Shown piece by piece: positions 42,621 to 53,135 of a stretch of 64,000 nt of DNA (position 1 is its first letter; every line of letters starts with the position of its first letter). Location of the stretch: positions 1 to 64,000 of the forward strand of contig JAGYYJ010000131.1 of assembly GCA_019671005.1 (NCBI GenBank). The letters are read 5' to 3'. The DNA comes from Hibiscus mutabilis. Lineage: Eukaryota > Streptophyta > Magnoliopsida > Malvales > Malvaceae. A program made the translations under genes and the position numbers. Under the pieces are notes generated by a model. It made no database searches. It was not told where the DNA came from and worked only from the letters and a program-made list of their open reading frames with translations.

Positions 42621-43395
42621 AGCTTTCTTGGACATGTTGGTTTTTACAGGAGGTTCATTCATAATTTTTCTAAGATTACCAAACCCTTGTTCAATTTTCT
42701 TGAACAGGATAAAGTCTTCAATTTTGATGATTCTTGCGCCCAAGCATTCGAAACCCTAAAGGAAAAGCTTGCCTCGGCACCCATTGTAGTTCCACCAGAT
42801 TGGACGCTACCTTTTGAGCTCATGTGTGATGCAAGTGATTTTGCGGTAGGAGCAGTCCTAGGCCAACGCACAGGTAATACCTTTCATGTGATATACTACG
42901 CTAGTAAAACTCTTAATAGTGCTCAAGTGAATTACACAACAACGGAGAAAGAGTTACTAGCCGCAGTTTTCACATTTGACAAGTTCTGATCCTGTTTGAT
43001 TGGTACAAAGGTAATTGTCCATACGGACCATTCGACAATTAAGTATCTATTTGCTAAAAAGGATACCAAACCTCGTTTGATTAGTTGGATATTTCTTTTA
43101 CAAGAGTTTGACATTGAAATTAAGGACATGAAAGGAACAAAAAAATCAAGTGGCCGATCACTTATCACGCTTAGAACGCAATAGGGAGGAGGACGCGGAT
43201 TTAGAGATATGCGATGCATTCCTAGAGCAGCAACTGTTAGTTGCCTCAGCAACCATGGATGCGCATGCCTCGGTAACCACTGATGCGCATGCCTCGGCAA
43301 CCCTTGACGCGCATGCCGCAGCAACTCTAGACGCGCACGCCTCGGTAACCATGAAAGTAGTTGCCATGGAAACACATGCCTCGGCAATACCCTAG
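42621..43395 (+). pseudogene. Element D RNase H and tandem-repeat linker
   Basis: The segment 42687-42989 covers APIVVPPDWTLPFELMCDAS, GNTFHVIYYASKTLNSAQVN and YTTTEKELLAAVFTFDKF. A TGA at 42987-42989 replaces the B codon CGA. It continues at 42996-43184 (VIVHTDHSTIKYLFAKKDTK) and a frameshift near 43140, in a run of seven As, leads to 43150-43395 (ADHLSRLERNREEDADLEIC, then LVASATMDAHASVTTDAHAS and more units). A TAG at 43393-43395 replaces the conserved Trp codon of IPWYADLV in B. Confidence 0.82.
43240..43392 (+). repeat. Coding tandem repeat between RNase H and integrase (D)
   Basis: Units are about 24 bases: GATGCGCATGCCTCGGTAACC and close variants code for DAHASVT and DAHASAT, five copies in a row. 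The phrase GCCTCGGCAACC is again a half-palindrome. The repeat is more regular than in B and shorter than in F. Confidence 0.82.
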
Positions 43396-44700
43396 TACGC
43401 AGATTTAGTTAATTTCCTTGTTTGTGGTATTTTACCTTATGGCCTTACTCACCAAGGAAAGAAGCAGTTCCACCATGATGCTAAGCATTACTTTTGGGAC
43501 GAGCCACTTTTGTTTAAACAATGTGCATATCAGGTTATACGCCGATGTGTCCCTAAAGAAGAGCAGCATAATGTACTCCGTCAATGCCATTCTTCACCCT
43601 ATAGAGGAACATGTACCGCGGCCAAAGTTTTGCAATCCGGTTTGTATTGGCCAACACTGTACAAAGATGCCCAAGAGTTTTACAAGCAATGTGATCGTTG
43701 CTAGAGGATGAGCAATATCTCTAGACGATATGAGATGCCGCTCTAAAACATCATCGAGGTGGAATTATTTGATGTATGGGGGATCGATTTTATGGGACCT
43801 TTCCTATCTTCATTCGGCAACCTCTACATTCAACTTACCGTCGACTACGTGTCTAAATGGGTTGAGACAGCTGCAGTTCCCACCAACGATTCCAAGACCG
43901 TGCAACGATTCTTGCAGAAAATATATTTACACGGTTAGGGATGCCGAGAGCAATTATCAGTGATGAAGGTAAGCACTTTGACAATAGACTTATTGCCAAG
44001 ATATTGCAACACTTCGGCGTGTCACACAAAATTGCCACGACATATCACCCACAAACCAATGGGCAAGCAGAGATTCACAATCAAGAATTGAAGGGTATAC
44101 TCGAGAAAGTTGTAAATCCCTCTAAGAAGGATTGGTCAGTAAGACTAGATGATGCACTTTGGGCATATCACACTGCATTCAAAATGCCCTTAGGTATGTC
44201 TCCTTTTCGACTTGTCTATGGCAAAACATGCCATCTACCGGTGGAAATCAAACACAAGGCATATGGGCAATCAAGACCGTGAATATGGATTGAGAAAGTG
44301 CCGGGCAAAAGCATTTGTTAGACCTCAACGAGATAGAAGAAATCCGTGCACTCGCCTATAATAATGCATGAATCTACAAGGAAAAAACAAAGCAATGGAA
44401 TGACAAGAAACTATTGCCGCGACAATTCATGCCCGAGCAACTAGTTCTCTTATTCAATTCTCGGCTGAAACTTTTCCCAAAAAAACTGAAATCAAGATGG
44501 TCGAGACCATTCAAAGTTGTCAAACCGTTCTCCAATAATGCCGTGATAATCAAGTCCATCACTGATGAACATGAATTCAAAGTCAACGGACAAAGATTGA
44601 AGCGCTACAACGGTGCCCATATAGAACGTAACAAAGAAGTGGTCACCTTAGGAATGTATGAGCATGCTCTTCTTTCGATATTTTCTTTTTATTTTTATTT
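43396..44700 (+). pseudogene. Element D integrase
   Basis: The N-terminal zinc part reads FKQCAYQVIRRCVPKEEQHN and FYKQCDRC, ended by TAG at 43702-43704. Core pieces are VWGIDFMGPF, VDYVSKWVETAAVPTNDSKT and, from 43941, MPRAIISDEGKHFDNRLIAK, then TTYHPQTNGQAEIHNQELKG with catalytic Glu, and WAYHTAFKMPLGMSPFRLVY. The C-terminus at 44414 has SRLKLFPKKLKSRWSRPFKV. Several stops are C-to-T changes (CTAAAACATC at 43743 where B has CCAAAAC). A frameshift near 44263 breaks the tail. All three catalytic acidic residues are present, in separate frames. Confidence 0.85.
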
Positions 44701-45281
44701 TTTGAACTATTTAATTTTTTATTTTTGTTTATTAATTTCAGTTATTTTTCTTTTTAGGATAAATTTATTTATTTTCTTTAAGATTAAGACTACATCTTTC
44801 TTTTATATTTATCTATTTGTTTTTAAATTTTAGGTTTAAGAATTTCTTTGCACATCTTTATTTATTTTCTTTTATTAGTTTATCTTTAATTTTAATCCTT
44901 ATTTTATTTGTTTTTGAATTGTAGGAAAAGAGTTCAAGATAAAGAGGAATTTGATTCAAGAAGGAAACTTCTTCAACAAGAAAATTAATGGGCTAAATCT
45001 ATGGCTTATATTAAGCCTCCAATTTACCCTAAATAAACCCTACATAGCCAGCCAAACCCTTCTCCTTCCCCAAATCCCCTAGCCATCCCCTTCCCCCAAT
45101 CAAAACCCTTGTTTTCTTTCTTTCCAATTAATCCCACCCACCATATTTACTACATATCTTTTCTATTTAACCCATCACCCTTAACTTCCAAGAAACCTAT
45201 TCCTACTTTTCATATTGCAACTCTTTAGTTTCTTTTGCTTTCCTTTCTTTGTTTCTACCAAACTCACAACCAAGATCATCC
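44701..45281 (+). other. Spacer between integrase and third ORF of D
   Basis: A T-rich stretch (44701-44920, repeats of TTTATTTT) is followed by a CCC- and ATCC-rich part (45010-45240). It has no coding capacity I can support. In B the same place is much shorter (18971-19100). It may be the leader of the third ORF. Confidence 0.6.
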
Positions 45282-46008
45282 ATGGCATCCAAAATTGAAT
45301 TTTTGGTTTATCCAAGTTCCTCCAAATAACTAAGATACAAGAAGTTTGCTACACCGGTGGTTCAAGAAAGATTTCACTCCAAGTTTGAAAGCCGGAAGAT
45401 TTACAAAGAACAAGGCTTCGAATACTCCAACTCTCATCAAGATTTCGGCCTTGAACCATTCATCTTCGAAAGGATTGCACATCAAAAGTGGCAAATCTTT
45501 TGCCATCAATCGAAACTGGGTAACATCTCATGGGTAAGAGAATTCTATGCTCACTCACCTAACCCAGATAATCCTTATGCTTTTGTTCGTGACAAGGCTA
45601 TACTAATAAGCCCCGAAAACATCAACACCTTTTACGGGCTCTACGTTGAGAAGGACGAGCATCAAGCCTTTGTTGATCAACTCACGCCCAAGCAACTCGA
45701 CAAGGTGCTTCAAGAACTCACTCTACCAGGAACTCATTGGAACGACGGTAAATACAAGGGCACGGTAAATCGCCTTCGAATTAAACCCGAGGAAAAATTA
45801 TGGAATAAGTTTTTTAAAACTTCTTTAATGCCCACAACACACAATACCACCGTCGATACACCTCGTCTTTTGCTCATACATTCTATCTTGCATAATCGCA
45901 TCATTAACATTGGAAAAATTATTTGTGATGAGATTTTTGTATGTAGCACAAAAGACAAGGGTTCTCTTTTCTTCCCTCGCTTAATTTCCAATCTTTACAA
46001 GGAGATGT
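45282..46008 (+). pseudogene. Element D third ORF, plant transposon-protein-like domain
   Basis: The likely start is ATG at 45282 (MASKIEFLVYPSSSK), followed by TAA at 45327-45329, then an open frame in the same phase to 46013. Its key phrases are QERFHSKFESRKIYKEQGFE, ERIAHQKWQIFCHQ, WVREFYAHSPNPDNPYAFVR, KAILISPENINTFYGLYVEK and LPGTHWNDGKYKG. These resemble the 'putative plant transposon protein' domain that often follows pol in Athila-type elements, in the place of the env-like ORF. I do not see a signal peptide or membrane segment. It is cut by the solo LTR at 46009. Its role is unknown. Confidence 0.75.
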
Positions 46009-48892
46009 TGTAATCACTCATTTTTATCCCGTTTGTAAATATTGTTAATATATTAGTATAATAATTAACGGGGAATTATTATTGCATGTATACATATTAC
46101 ATTATATGTTTATTTTATATGCATGATTAGTGTACGTATAGGGTGTGTGATGTGTGCATCTATACTATAAGCCATGTATACGCATTAGTAAGTAATATAT
46201 TGTATGTATGTCGCGCATGTATTTACATTCCTTATGAGTGCATAGTTTGTACGTATAATATGTGTGGATATTCATGATTATCATGTGTGTTATTGTATGC
46301 ATGTATGTTAGTATGTTACATTAATTAATGTTTGCATGTGTATTCGTACGTTACACTTATATGAATGTGCACGTGTACGTATGTATGTAATATCGTATTA
46401 TTATTATTATTGGACTAATGTCTAAAATATAAAACCCAAATATTAATTAACAGTCCAATCCAATATATTACAAGAACCCAAAAATATATATTACAGACCC
46501 AAAATAACGTTACAAGGCCCATATTGGCCTGGCCCAGTATATTAAAAACCCTAAAACTAAGTCTGATAACCCTCTTTTATCTTGCAGCCGCCGTCATCTA
46601 GGCCGTTGGATCAAGTCTTGATCCAACGGTCCAGATCGGTCTAAGATAATCCAACTGGCGCGCGTGATGTCACTCTCCAGACCGCTCACCTCCCACTCTG
46701 CCACACGTCAAGATCAGATGTAGCTGCACTCATCTCAAGGCTCGATCTAGGCCGCTCATCCCCCATGTAATCATATTCGTTGGATCAGATCTGATCCAAC
46801 GACCGTGAATGGATCTGACAGAGGACACCACCACCATACTCTCTCCACTCTTCCACTATACCGCCGTACCAACCACCATGCTCAGATGCACAAAAAAATG
46901 GAAAGACAGGGTGTCAGTACCAAATCGAACAAGATGTAATATGTATTATATTCTACAAAAAACAGAGAAAAAATAAGGATATATCATCCAACAGAAAGTG
47001 TATTGTGACTAGTTTTTAGAAATACAAAAAGGGAGGCAACACAAGTCCAATGGTATTTTTTCTTGCTACTTTTATTGCATGCATACAAAATATACGTAGT
47101 AAATAAAAAAGAGAGGGTTAAAAGTCGTTACCATCATCGTCGGTGGGTCTCCCCTCACCAGTGATAAGCCTCTTCGGCTTTCCCAAGCCGAACATGGTGA
47201 ACTGAAAGGAGTGGGAGGCCCTTTTCGTTTTGTTTTGGGTTGAAAATAAAAAAGGGTTTTTTTTTCGTTTCATATTCCTAGATCTAGGACGAATGAAGGC
47301 TCTTTCTCCGAATCCAAGTTCGGATTCGTGTCGAGGGTAAGGAGTGGTTCGTTTTGGTGTGTTTTTTGGGGCTCGCCGGCGCCGGCTAGCGGCGGCCGAT
47401 GGCGGAGAAGACGGCGGCCGGCCGCTGGATTCTAGGTTCGTCAGGGAGAGTTGAGAGAAAACGAGAGAGAACATGGGTTATAAAAACTGAAAAAATGAAT
47501 CGAAATGGGAAAATTTGAGTCCGGCAAAAAAAAAGGGTATTTATAGGTGTTATTATTTTGTGAAATGGGTAAATTACGTAATAAATCCCCCCGCGCTTTC
47601 AATATTTTCGTTTCTGTCTTGCCGCATGGTATAATTACAATTCCAGTCCTCCTTATATTTCAAAATATTGCAATCCAGTGACTAAATTACACCGAATCAG
47701 TTTTTAAATGATAAAATTATCCCTTTAACCATCCCACGTTTTTGAATTTTTCATTTCGGGTCTGCCCCTTGGTCTAATTACAGTTTCAGTCCTTTCAAGT
47801 TCGGTCATGTTTGCATTTTCGTCCTTAAATTGCATATTATTATCCTTTAATTTCTGCCACTGATGTTTATTTCTTTTCATTTCAGTCCTGTTTCCATGTA
47901 AATATTTATGTTCGTATTATAATCGTGTATGCTGATGTAGTCTCTTGCTTTATTATATATCCCTCATATATGCCTTGTATTTTTATGTATACATGTATAT
48001 GTGTGTTAAGTTTATGATGATTATGTATCTTTATGTATTTGTTCGATTATTCGTATTACGCATATTATGTTCTAGTCGACTCGTACACAACATGTTTTGT
48101 ATTTTAGTACGTATTGTATGTTTTCTTGGCTTTTAGGTTACGTGTTAGTATACTTTCTTTTTATGTATAATATATTGCTCTATGTGTGTTGAAATGTGTT
48201 TTATTTCTAACATGTATGTCTTCTTGAAATATATATATTTTTTTTTTTTTGTCCATACATGTACTTATTCATGCCTTGTTATTGTGACATGTTAAGTTTG
48301 TTTTTATCTACTATTAAGCTTGATATGTATATGTGTATTTTAATTACGTATTTTATTTATGTTAGATTAGTATTCTGTTATGTGAATATTTACTGTCTTT
48401 AAATTATCTGCCATGTTTTATATTTTGCCACTAAGATTGCATATCGAGATATAAATTGTCAATGCGGTGCCCTTTTATCCGAGTGTAAACGGGGCCAGTA
48501 TCAAGCGTAGTGATAATGGTTGGGCGTTTACTCTCGGATAACGGGGCCCTTAAAATTTATTCGCAATTATAACCGAATTTTAAAATAATCGTCACCTTAA
48601 CTCGAAAAATCTAATATTAATAAAACGGTAATTATTAAAGTACCAATTTTGGGCGGTGTGGGGGTGCTAATCCTTCCCCATCCATAACCGACTCCCGAAC
48701 CCAATAAATTTTTAAATCTCTAGTTTTATGGTGTCCGACCTACCTAAGTGGCCAGTGGCGACTCCAATTTTTTAACAAAATGCGGTTTTTTTTGTTTTTT
48801 TAAAACCCCCACGGAATAAATATTTTAATACCGAAAAATCACAAACACTTCGAGAAACGTTTTTTTTAGCGATAAAAAAGACCATCGCTACA
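46009..48892 (+). mobile_element. Solo LTR of the Ogre/Tat-type family, inside D ORF3
   Basis: It begins TGTAATCACTCATTTTTATC, like E, and ends CGCTACA. Length is about 2.88 kb. It is flanked by GATGT (46004-46008) and GATGC (48893-48897), a 5-bp duplication with one difference. There is no internal region, so it is a solo LTR left by recombination between the two LTRs of an inserted element. It has two strong palindromes, at 46603-46629 and 46778-46801, and TG/TA-rich sequence at 46090-46400. Its insertion postdates that of D. Confidence 0.88.
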
Positions 48893-49541
48893 GATGCATG
48901 TTCCAAGTGAGTCCACTGATGAAAAGGCCCTACCAAAGTCCGGTTGGAATCGAGCACAAATCTGAAAGCTAATGGGAGAGGCACCGGTGAAATCCCCAAT
49001 GCCTTCAATTGCCGCGACAACTCTTGCCGCCTCAGCAACTCCTAATGCCCAAGCAACTGATTCCCGGGCAACTCGGACAACAACCCTGGGACAACTTGAA
49101 GCACTCTTACAGCCGTTGGCGAACCGCCTTAGGCAAATTGAAGACCGGCAACTAATGTTCATGCGGTACATGAAGGATCACAACAATGCCATCACCCAAG
49201 TCATCTTGGAAAAGTACGCGGACAGCCGCGTGCCGTTCCCCATCTTTCTTGCCGAAATCCTTGCTACAACAACCAATGAAGCAGTTGCCACGACAATCGC
49301 AATAGATGATGCCGCAACAACCTACACTGCGTCTGCCCAAGCAGTTGCCCCGGCAACCAACACTAAAGATACCGCGACAACCAAAGCTAAAGACACCCCG
49401 ACAACCACTGTAAAAGCCAAAGGTAAAACGCTTATGCTCGAATCAACTTGTACTGAATCATTATCTGATTTTTCAGATTCGGACGAGTCCTCCATTGCAC
49501 CAACAAAGACCGCACCAATTGAATCCTCTAAGCCCAAGTGA
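48893..49541 (+). pseudogene. Element D third ORF, C-terminal part
   Basis: Continues the third ORF after the solo LTR. The open part from 48972 reads GEAPVKSPMPSIAATTLAAS, then TTTLGQLEALLQPLANRLRQ, IEDRQLMFMRYMKDHNNAIT and VILEKYADSRVPFPIFLAEI. It then has a low-complexity tail of repeated AT-rich motifs (TTTKAKDTPTTTVKAKGK). A stop lies at about 48957 and a frameshift before 49541. Many units come from the half-palindrome GCC(A/G)CGGCAAC-like DNA (49345). The helical middle part could mediate oligomerisation, which is inference. Confidence 0.75.
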
Positions 49542-50543
49542 AAAGTCAATGCATTGATGATGAGGACGATGAGGACACCCCCGTATGAGGATCGATTCCA
49601 CCATCGACAACAAGAAAGCAACCACCACGTTCAAGCAAAAGAATCAAGACACATGCCAAAAGGAAACTAATCATCCACGATGACGAACTCTCAGAGTAAG
49701 TCCTCGTTTGCATTTTACTTTTCTTTATTGTTATTGTTATTTTTGTTTTTATTTTTCTTTGTTGCATGCATTGAGGACAATGCCTCACTCGAGTTTGGGG
49801 GGATTGTTATTAGTTAGTTACCATGTTTAGTTGCATTCATCTTAAGTATTGCATTTAGGATACATAAATTGCTTGCCATGCCTTTAGTTGGAACAAGAAT
49901 TGCCTAGATTTGATGAATATCGGATGATGACTTGCCAATGTACTTAATTGATAGAACTTTTTTGATGCTAAACTTGATGAAACACTGTTGTGGCTTGATT
50001 GATTTAAGGAATTCTAGCGAGCTTAGGTTGATAGTTAAAAAAATGGGGGATTAGAATAAAAATTGGATGAATGCTAGAGGTGCCCGAAATTGGATCTAGT
50101 ATGTGCTTAAAAATTGATCGCTAGAGGTGCCCGAAATTGGCTCTAGTATGTGATAAAAATTGATCACTAGAGGTGCCCGAAATCGGCTCAAATTGAATAA
50201 ATTAATTAACTTAAGAAAACTGAAAACAAAACACTAGAGGTGCCCAAAACCGGCTCTAGTTAAAACATGTTAAAAAAACCCAAGGAAGTAATTTGAAAAC
50301 CTCTTGTTTGCATAGAATCTGAAAAATCAACTTGCACACAACTCCGCACACACTCACAAGAATTATAGTTTGATTCCGAGTAATTCCTAAGTTTTATGAA
50401 AAATGAAAAGCCAATCATACTTTGTGCCACGGTTCTGAGAATTGAAATCAAGTTCAAAGCTAAGTTTGTGAAAATTGAAGTCTTGGCGGGTAATTATTAG
50501 TTTGCATTGCTTGAGGACAAGCAATAGTTCGAGTTTGGGGGTG
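49542..50543 (+). other. Element D 3' untranslated region with hairpin array
   Basis: No gene. The purine tract AGTTTGGGGGGATTG is at about 49792-49806, and AGTTTGGGGGTG next to the LTR at about 50532-50543. The hairpin array lies between them at 50074-50259. The arrangement is the same as in B (19616 and 20391), so both tracts and the array are conserved between the elements. Confidence 0.75.
50074..50259 (+). repeat. Four-copy hairpin array in element D 3' region
   Basis: Units of the type CTAGAGGTGCCCGAAATTGGCTCTAG start at 50074, 50121, 50166 and 50233. The first has GGATCTAG and the third lacks the terminal CTAG, so those stems are weakened. Spacing is about 47, 45 and 67 bases, close to the 46, 46 and 64 of B. 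Confidence 0.82.
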
Positions 50544-52048
50544 TATTAAGTGTCTAAAAGTACTATTTTATTCACCCTTTTTGTTCATATTATTGCTAGA
50601 CTTAGGCTTATATTAGTTGCATTATTAGCCATTCATGCATGTTTGCATTGTTTCCTTGGTGGACAAGCTTGATTTCATATTTTGCTTAATTTTGTGGAAA
50701 AAAGGGTGCTGCCAATAGTTGTTTTTGTGTGTATGCAGAATCACTTACCTAAACAAGGCTAGAACCAGTTGCCAGGGCAATGCATGAAGGAGATGCCGAC
50801 GCAGTTGCCAGGGCAATTGTCGATAAGGGATAAGATAACATGGCAGTCGAAATTGATGACTAGATAAGCCCAAGATGACGTGGAGCAAAGTTAAATCCCA
50901 AAGGAGTTTGATTTCCATGAAGAGGTCAAAGAGAAATTAAATCCCAAGAAGGTAGGAGAAGATCTAGAAGGAATTTAAATATAATAAAGAATTATATTCT
51001 TTTAAAGTATTTAATTCCAACTTAACTTATTCCTCAAGATAGACTTTGACCTAGCCATCTCCTATTTAAAGGAGGCCAAGCTATTAACTCCAAGAGAGAG
51101 CAAAGGGGGAGAGATCAATTGAAGAGAGAGCAAAAGGGGAGAGATTTCAACAAAGGGCTTTCAACCATTCTTTATCTTTTTTCTTTCTTGTTCAATTAGG
51201 TTTATGTTAGTGATTCTTTGTTTTGTGTTTCTTTGGAACCTAGCCATGAACTAAATCTATTTGGCTAAGGTTATTGTGTTTTGTGGTTGTGAGAAATAAC
51301 TGGATTTTGTTTAAGTAATAAGAGTTTGCACTTTCAATTCAAGGTTTACTCATTCTTGGTTTTTATTCTTGTTTGCGAGTGAATTGGGAGAGGATCTCGT
51401 AACTCTATCTATTTATCTAATATTGGCAGAGTTAGATTCAAGAAACGAATGAGTATGGTCTTTATTCAATCTATCGATGGTGAAGATTAATCCGGCTTAG
51501 GAATAAGTTAAGGATTTCAACGACTAAGAGGAGCGCAAGATTGGTTGTTGTTCACCCTTTATTCATGCAGGGATGTATTATCAAGACATGCACAATTAGA
51601 TAGAGTTTTGACTTAGGGATAAGAAGAAGCCATTGAAGAACGCTTCGCCGAACCTTGAAGTTGCTGCCCAGCCGCCCAAACAGTTGCCCAGCTAGTTGCC
51701 CAAGCAACCGTTGATTAGTTTCCGAGGCAACCCCGCTGCGCAAGTTGCCACGACAATTGAGTTGCCCTTGCACCCTTTTACCAAGACGATCCAATTGGCT
51801 ATCACTCCTCAACTTACGATAACCTGGCCTATTCTCTCTCATTTGAGTACATCTTCTTTTACTTTATTGCTTTCTAGTTTAGTTGTTAGTTAAATTCCTA
51901 CAATCTTCTACTTGTGTTATTTTACTTTTTACAGTGCAAGAGATTAGATTCTTGAAGTGGCACCAATCCCTGTGGAGACGATATCTTCTATACTATAACT
52001 TGCGACGTGTACACTTGCACAATTACGGAGCACTCAATACGCGCAATA
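50544..52048 (+). repeat. Element D 3' LTR
   Basis: Begins TATTAAGTGTCTAAAAG (second base A where the 5' LTR has G) and ends CGCGCAATA. It is 1,505 bp, about 20 bases shorter than the 5' LTR because one 36-bp minisatellite unit is lost (50768-50830). It is followed by GTGCC at 52049-52053. Confidence 0.9.
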
Positions 52049-52053
52049 GTGCC

Positions 52054-52488
52054 CTTTTTTTCGAGCGTAAACGTGGCCAGTATCAAACGCAGTGATGGTG
52101 GTCTATCGGTTTACTCTCGAATAACAGGGCTCTTAAAATTTACTCGCACTTATAACCAAATTTTAATTTAATCGTCACTTTAATCCGGAAAGTTTAATAT
52201 TAATAAAGCGGTAATTATTAAAGTACCAATTTTGGGCCGAGTGGGGGTGCTAACCCTTCCCCATCCGTAACCAACTCCCGAACCCAACATTTTTTTAAAT
52301 CTCTGGTTTTATGGTGTCCGACCTACCTTTGTGGCCGGTGGCGACTCCATTTTTAAAATAAAATATGGTTTTCTAAAACCCCACAGAAGGCATATTTTAA
52401 ATACCCAAGATACCCTCAAACGTGGTAAAACACCTTGAAACCCCATTTTTTTAGCGAAATGCCCATAGAAGAAAAGGATATCGCTACA
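52054..52488 (+). repeat. Ogre/Tat-type element E 5' LTR, right part
   Basis: Continues from 37386 after D. It shares with the solo LTR (48475-48892) the phrases GGCCAGTATCAA and TTTACTCTCG. It ends GATATCGCTACA. An internal TGGCGACTCC at 52339-52348, also present in the solo LTR at 48756-48765, duplicates the first ten bases of the primer site. Confidence 0.85.
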
Positions 52489-52490
52489 GA

Positions 52491-52510
52491 TGGCGACTCC
52501 GCTAGGGACC
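52491..52510 (+). other. Primer-binding site of element E (tRNA-Arg type)
   Basis: TGGCGACTCCGCTAGGGACC lies two bases after the LTR end. Ogre-type elements are known to use a tRNA-Arg primer with TGGCGACTCCGCTGGGGAC. This site matches with one base changed. It supports the Ogre/Tat assignment together with the long LTR and the gag-like domain downstream. Confidence 0.8.
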
Positions 52511-53135
52511 ATTTTTTCAAAAATAAAAGAGAGTCAAGCTTTTTAAATAACTACCACTTTATTAATATCGAAAGTTTCAGATTAAAGTGACTATTAAATT
52601 AACGTTTGGTTATGATTGCGTGTTTATTTTAACAGATTTAAAATTTGGCATATAAACCCATCCTTTTAAGTGGGGGAAAACGCTAGTGCTTTCTTGAGGA
52701 TATCGTTCCTCCGTATGGGCCTAGAAAAGTACCTTCGGGGCTCGAGTACCTTATGCTTTCATGAGGATATCGTTCTTTCGTATGGGCATAAGCGAATGGG
52801 TCCCCCTGAATTGAACCTGGTTGAAAGGCGCCTATAGTGGGTGATGATCGGGTGCCTTGCTACCCTTAATAGCAGCAAGGACAATTCGGGTACCTCCTAG
52901 CACCAACACTGCATGAAAAGAACATAATAAGCCACCCTTTTTAGAGCCATGCGGATAACCTAGGTGTTTTAGACGGGATGTAAATAGGGCTGTTTTGTTC
53001 GTTTACCTTATCTAATTTGCCCTTTACTTATGTATTTATTATTTTTATCCGGTACTAACTCGTTTCTTTTTTGTTTTGTTTTTACATATATCATCGCATT
53101 CGCATTACATAGGGTATTGATTCCTGAGTGGTTTC
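52511..53135 (+). other. Element E leader with a tandem duplicate
   Basis: Untranslated sequence between the primer site and the F insertion, with no gene. A 34-bp phrase starting TGCTTTCTTGAGGATATCGT at 52687 is repeated at 52754 with four changes. The region also contains GATCGGGTGCCTTGCTACCC. It is cut at 53135 by element F. Confidence 0.65.

Larger units (their letters stand above)
37387..52048 (+). mobile_element. Athila-type element D, complete with a nested solo LTR
   Basis: It is 14.66 kb in total, or about 11.8 kb without the solo LTR at 46009-48892. The TSD is GTGCC. 5' LTR 37387-38913, primer site 38920-38936, gag, protease, RT, RNase H, repeat linker, integrase, a third ORF, hairpin array, 3' LTR 50544-52048. 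It is the only Athila here with the third ORF body. Stops are mostly C-to-T or G-to-A changes relative to B. It is inserted in the E LTR and so is younger than E. Confidence 0.92.
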
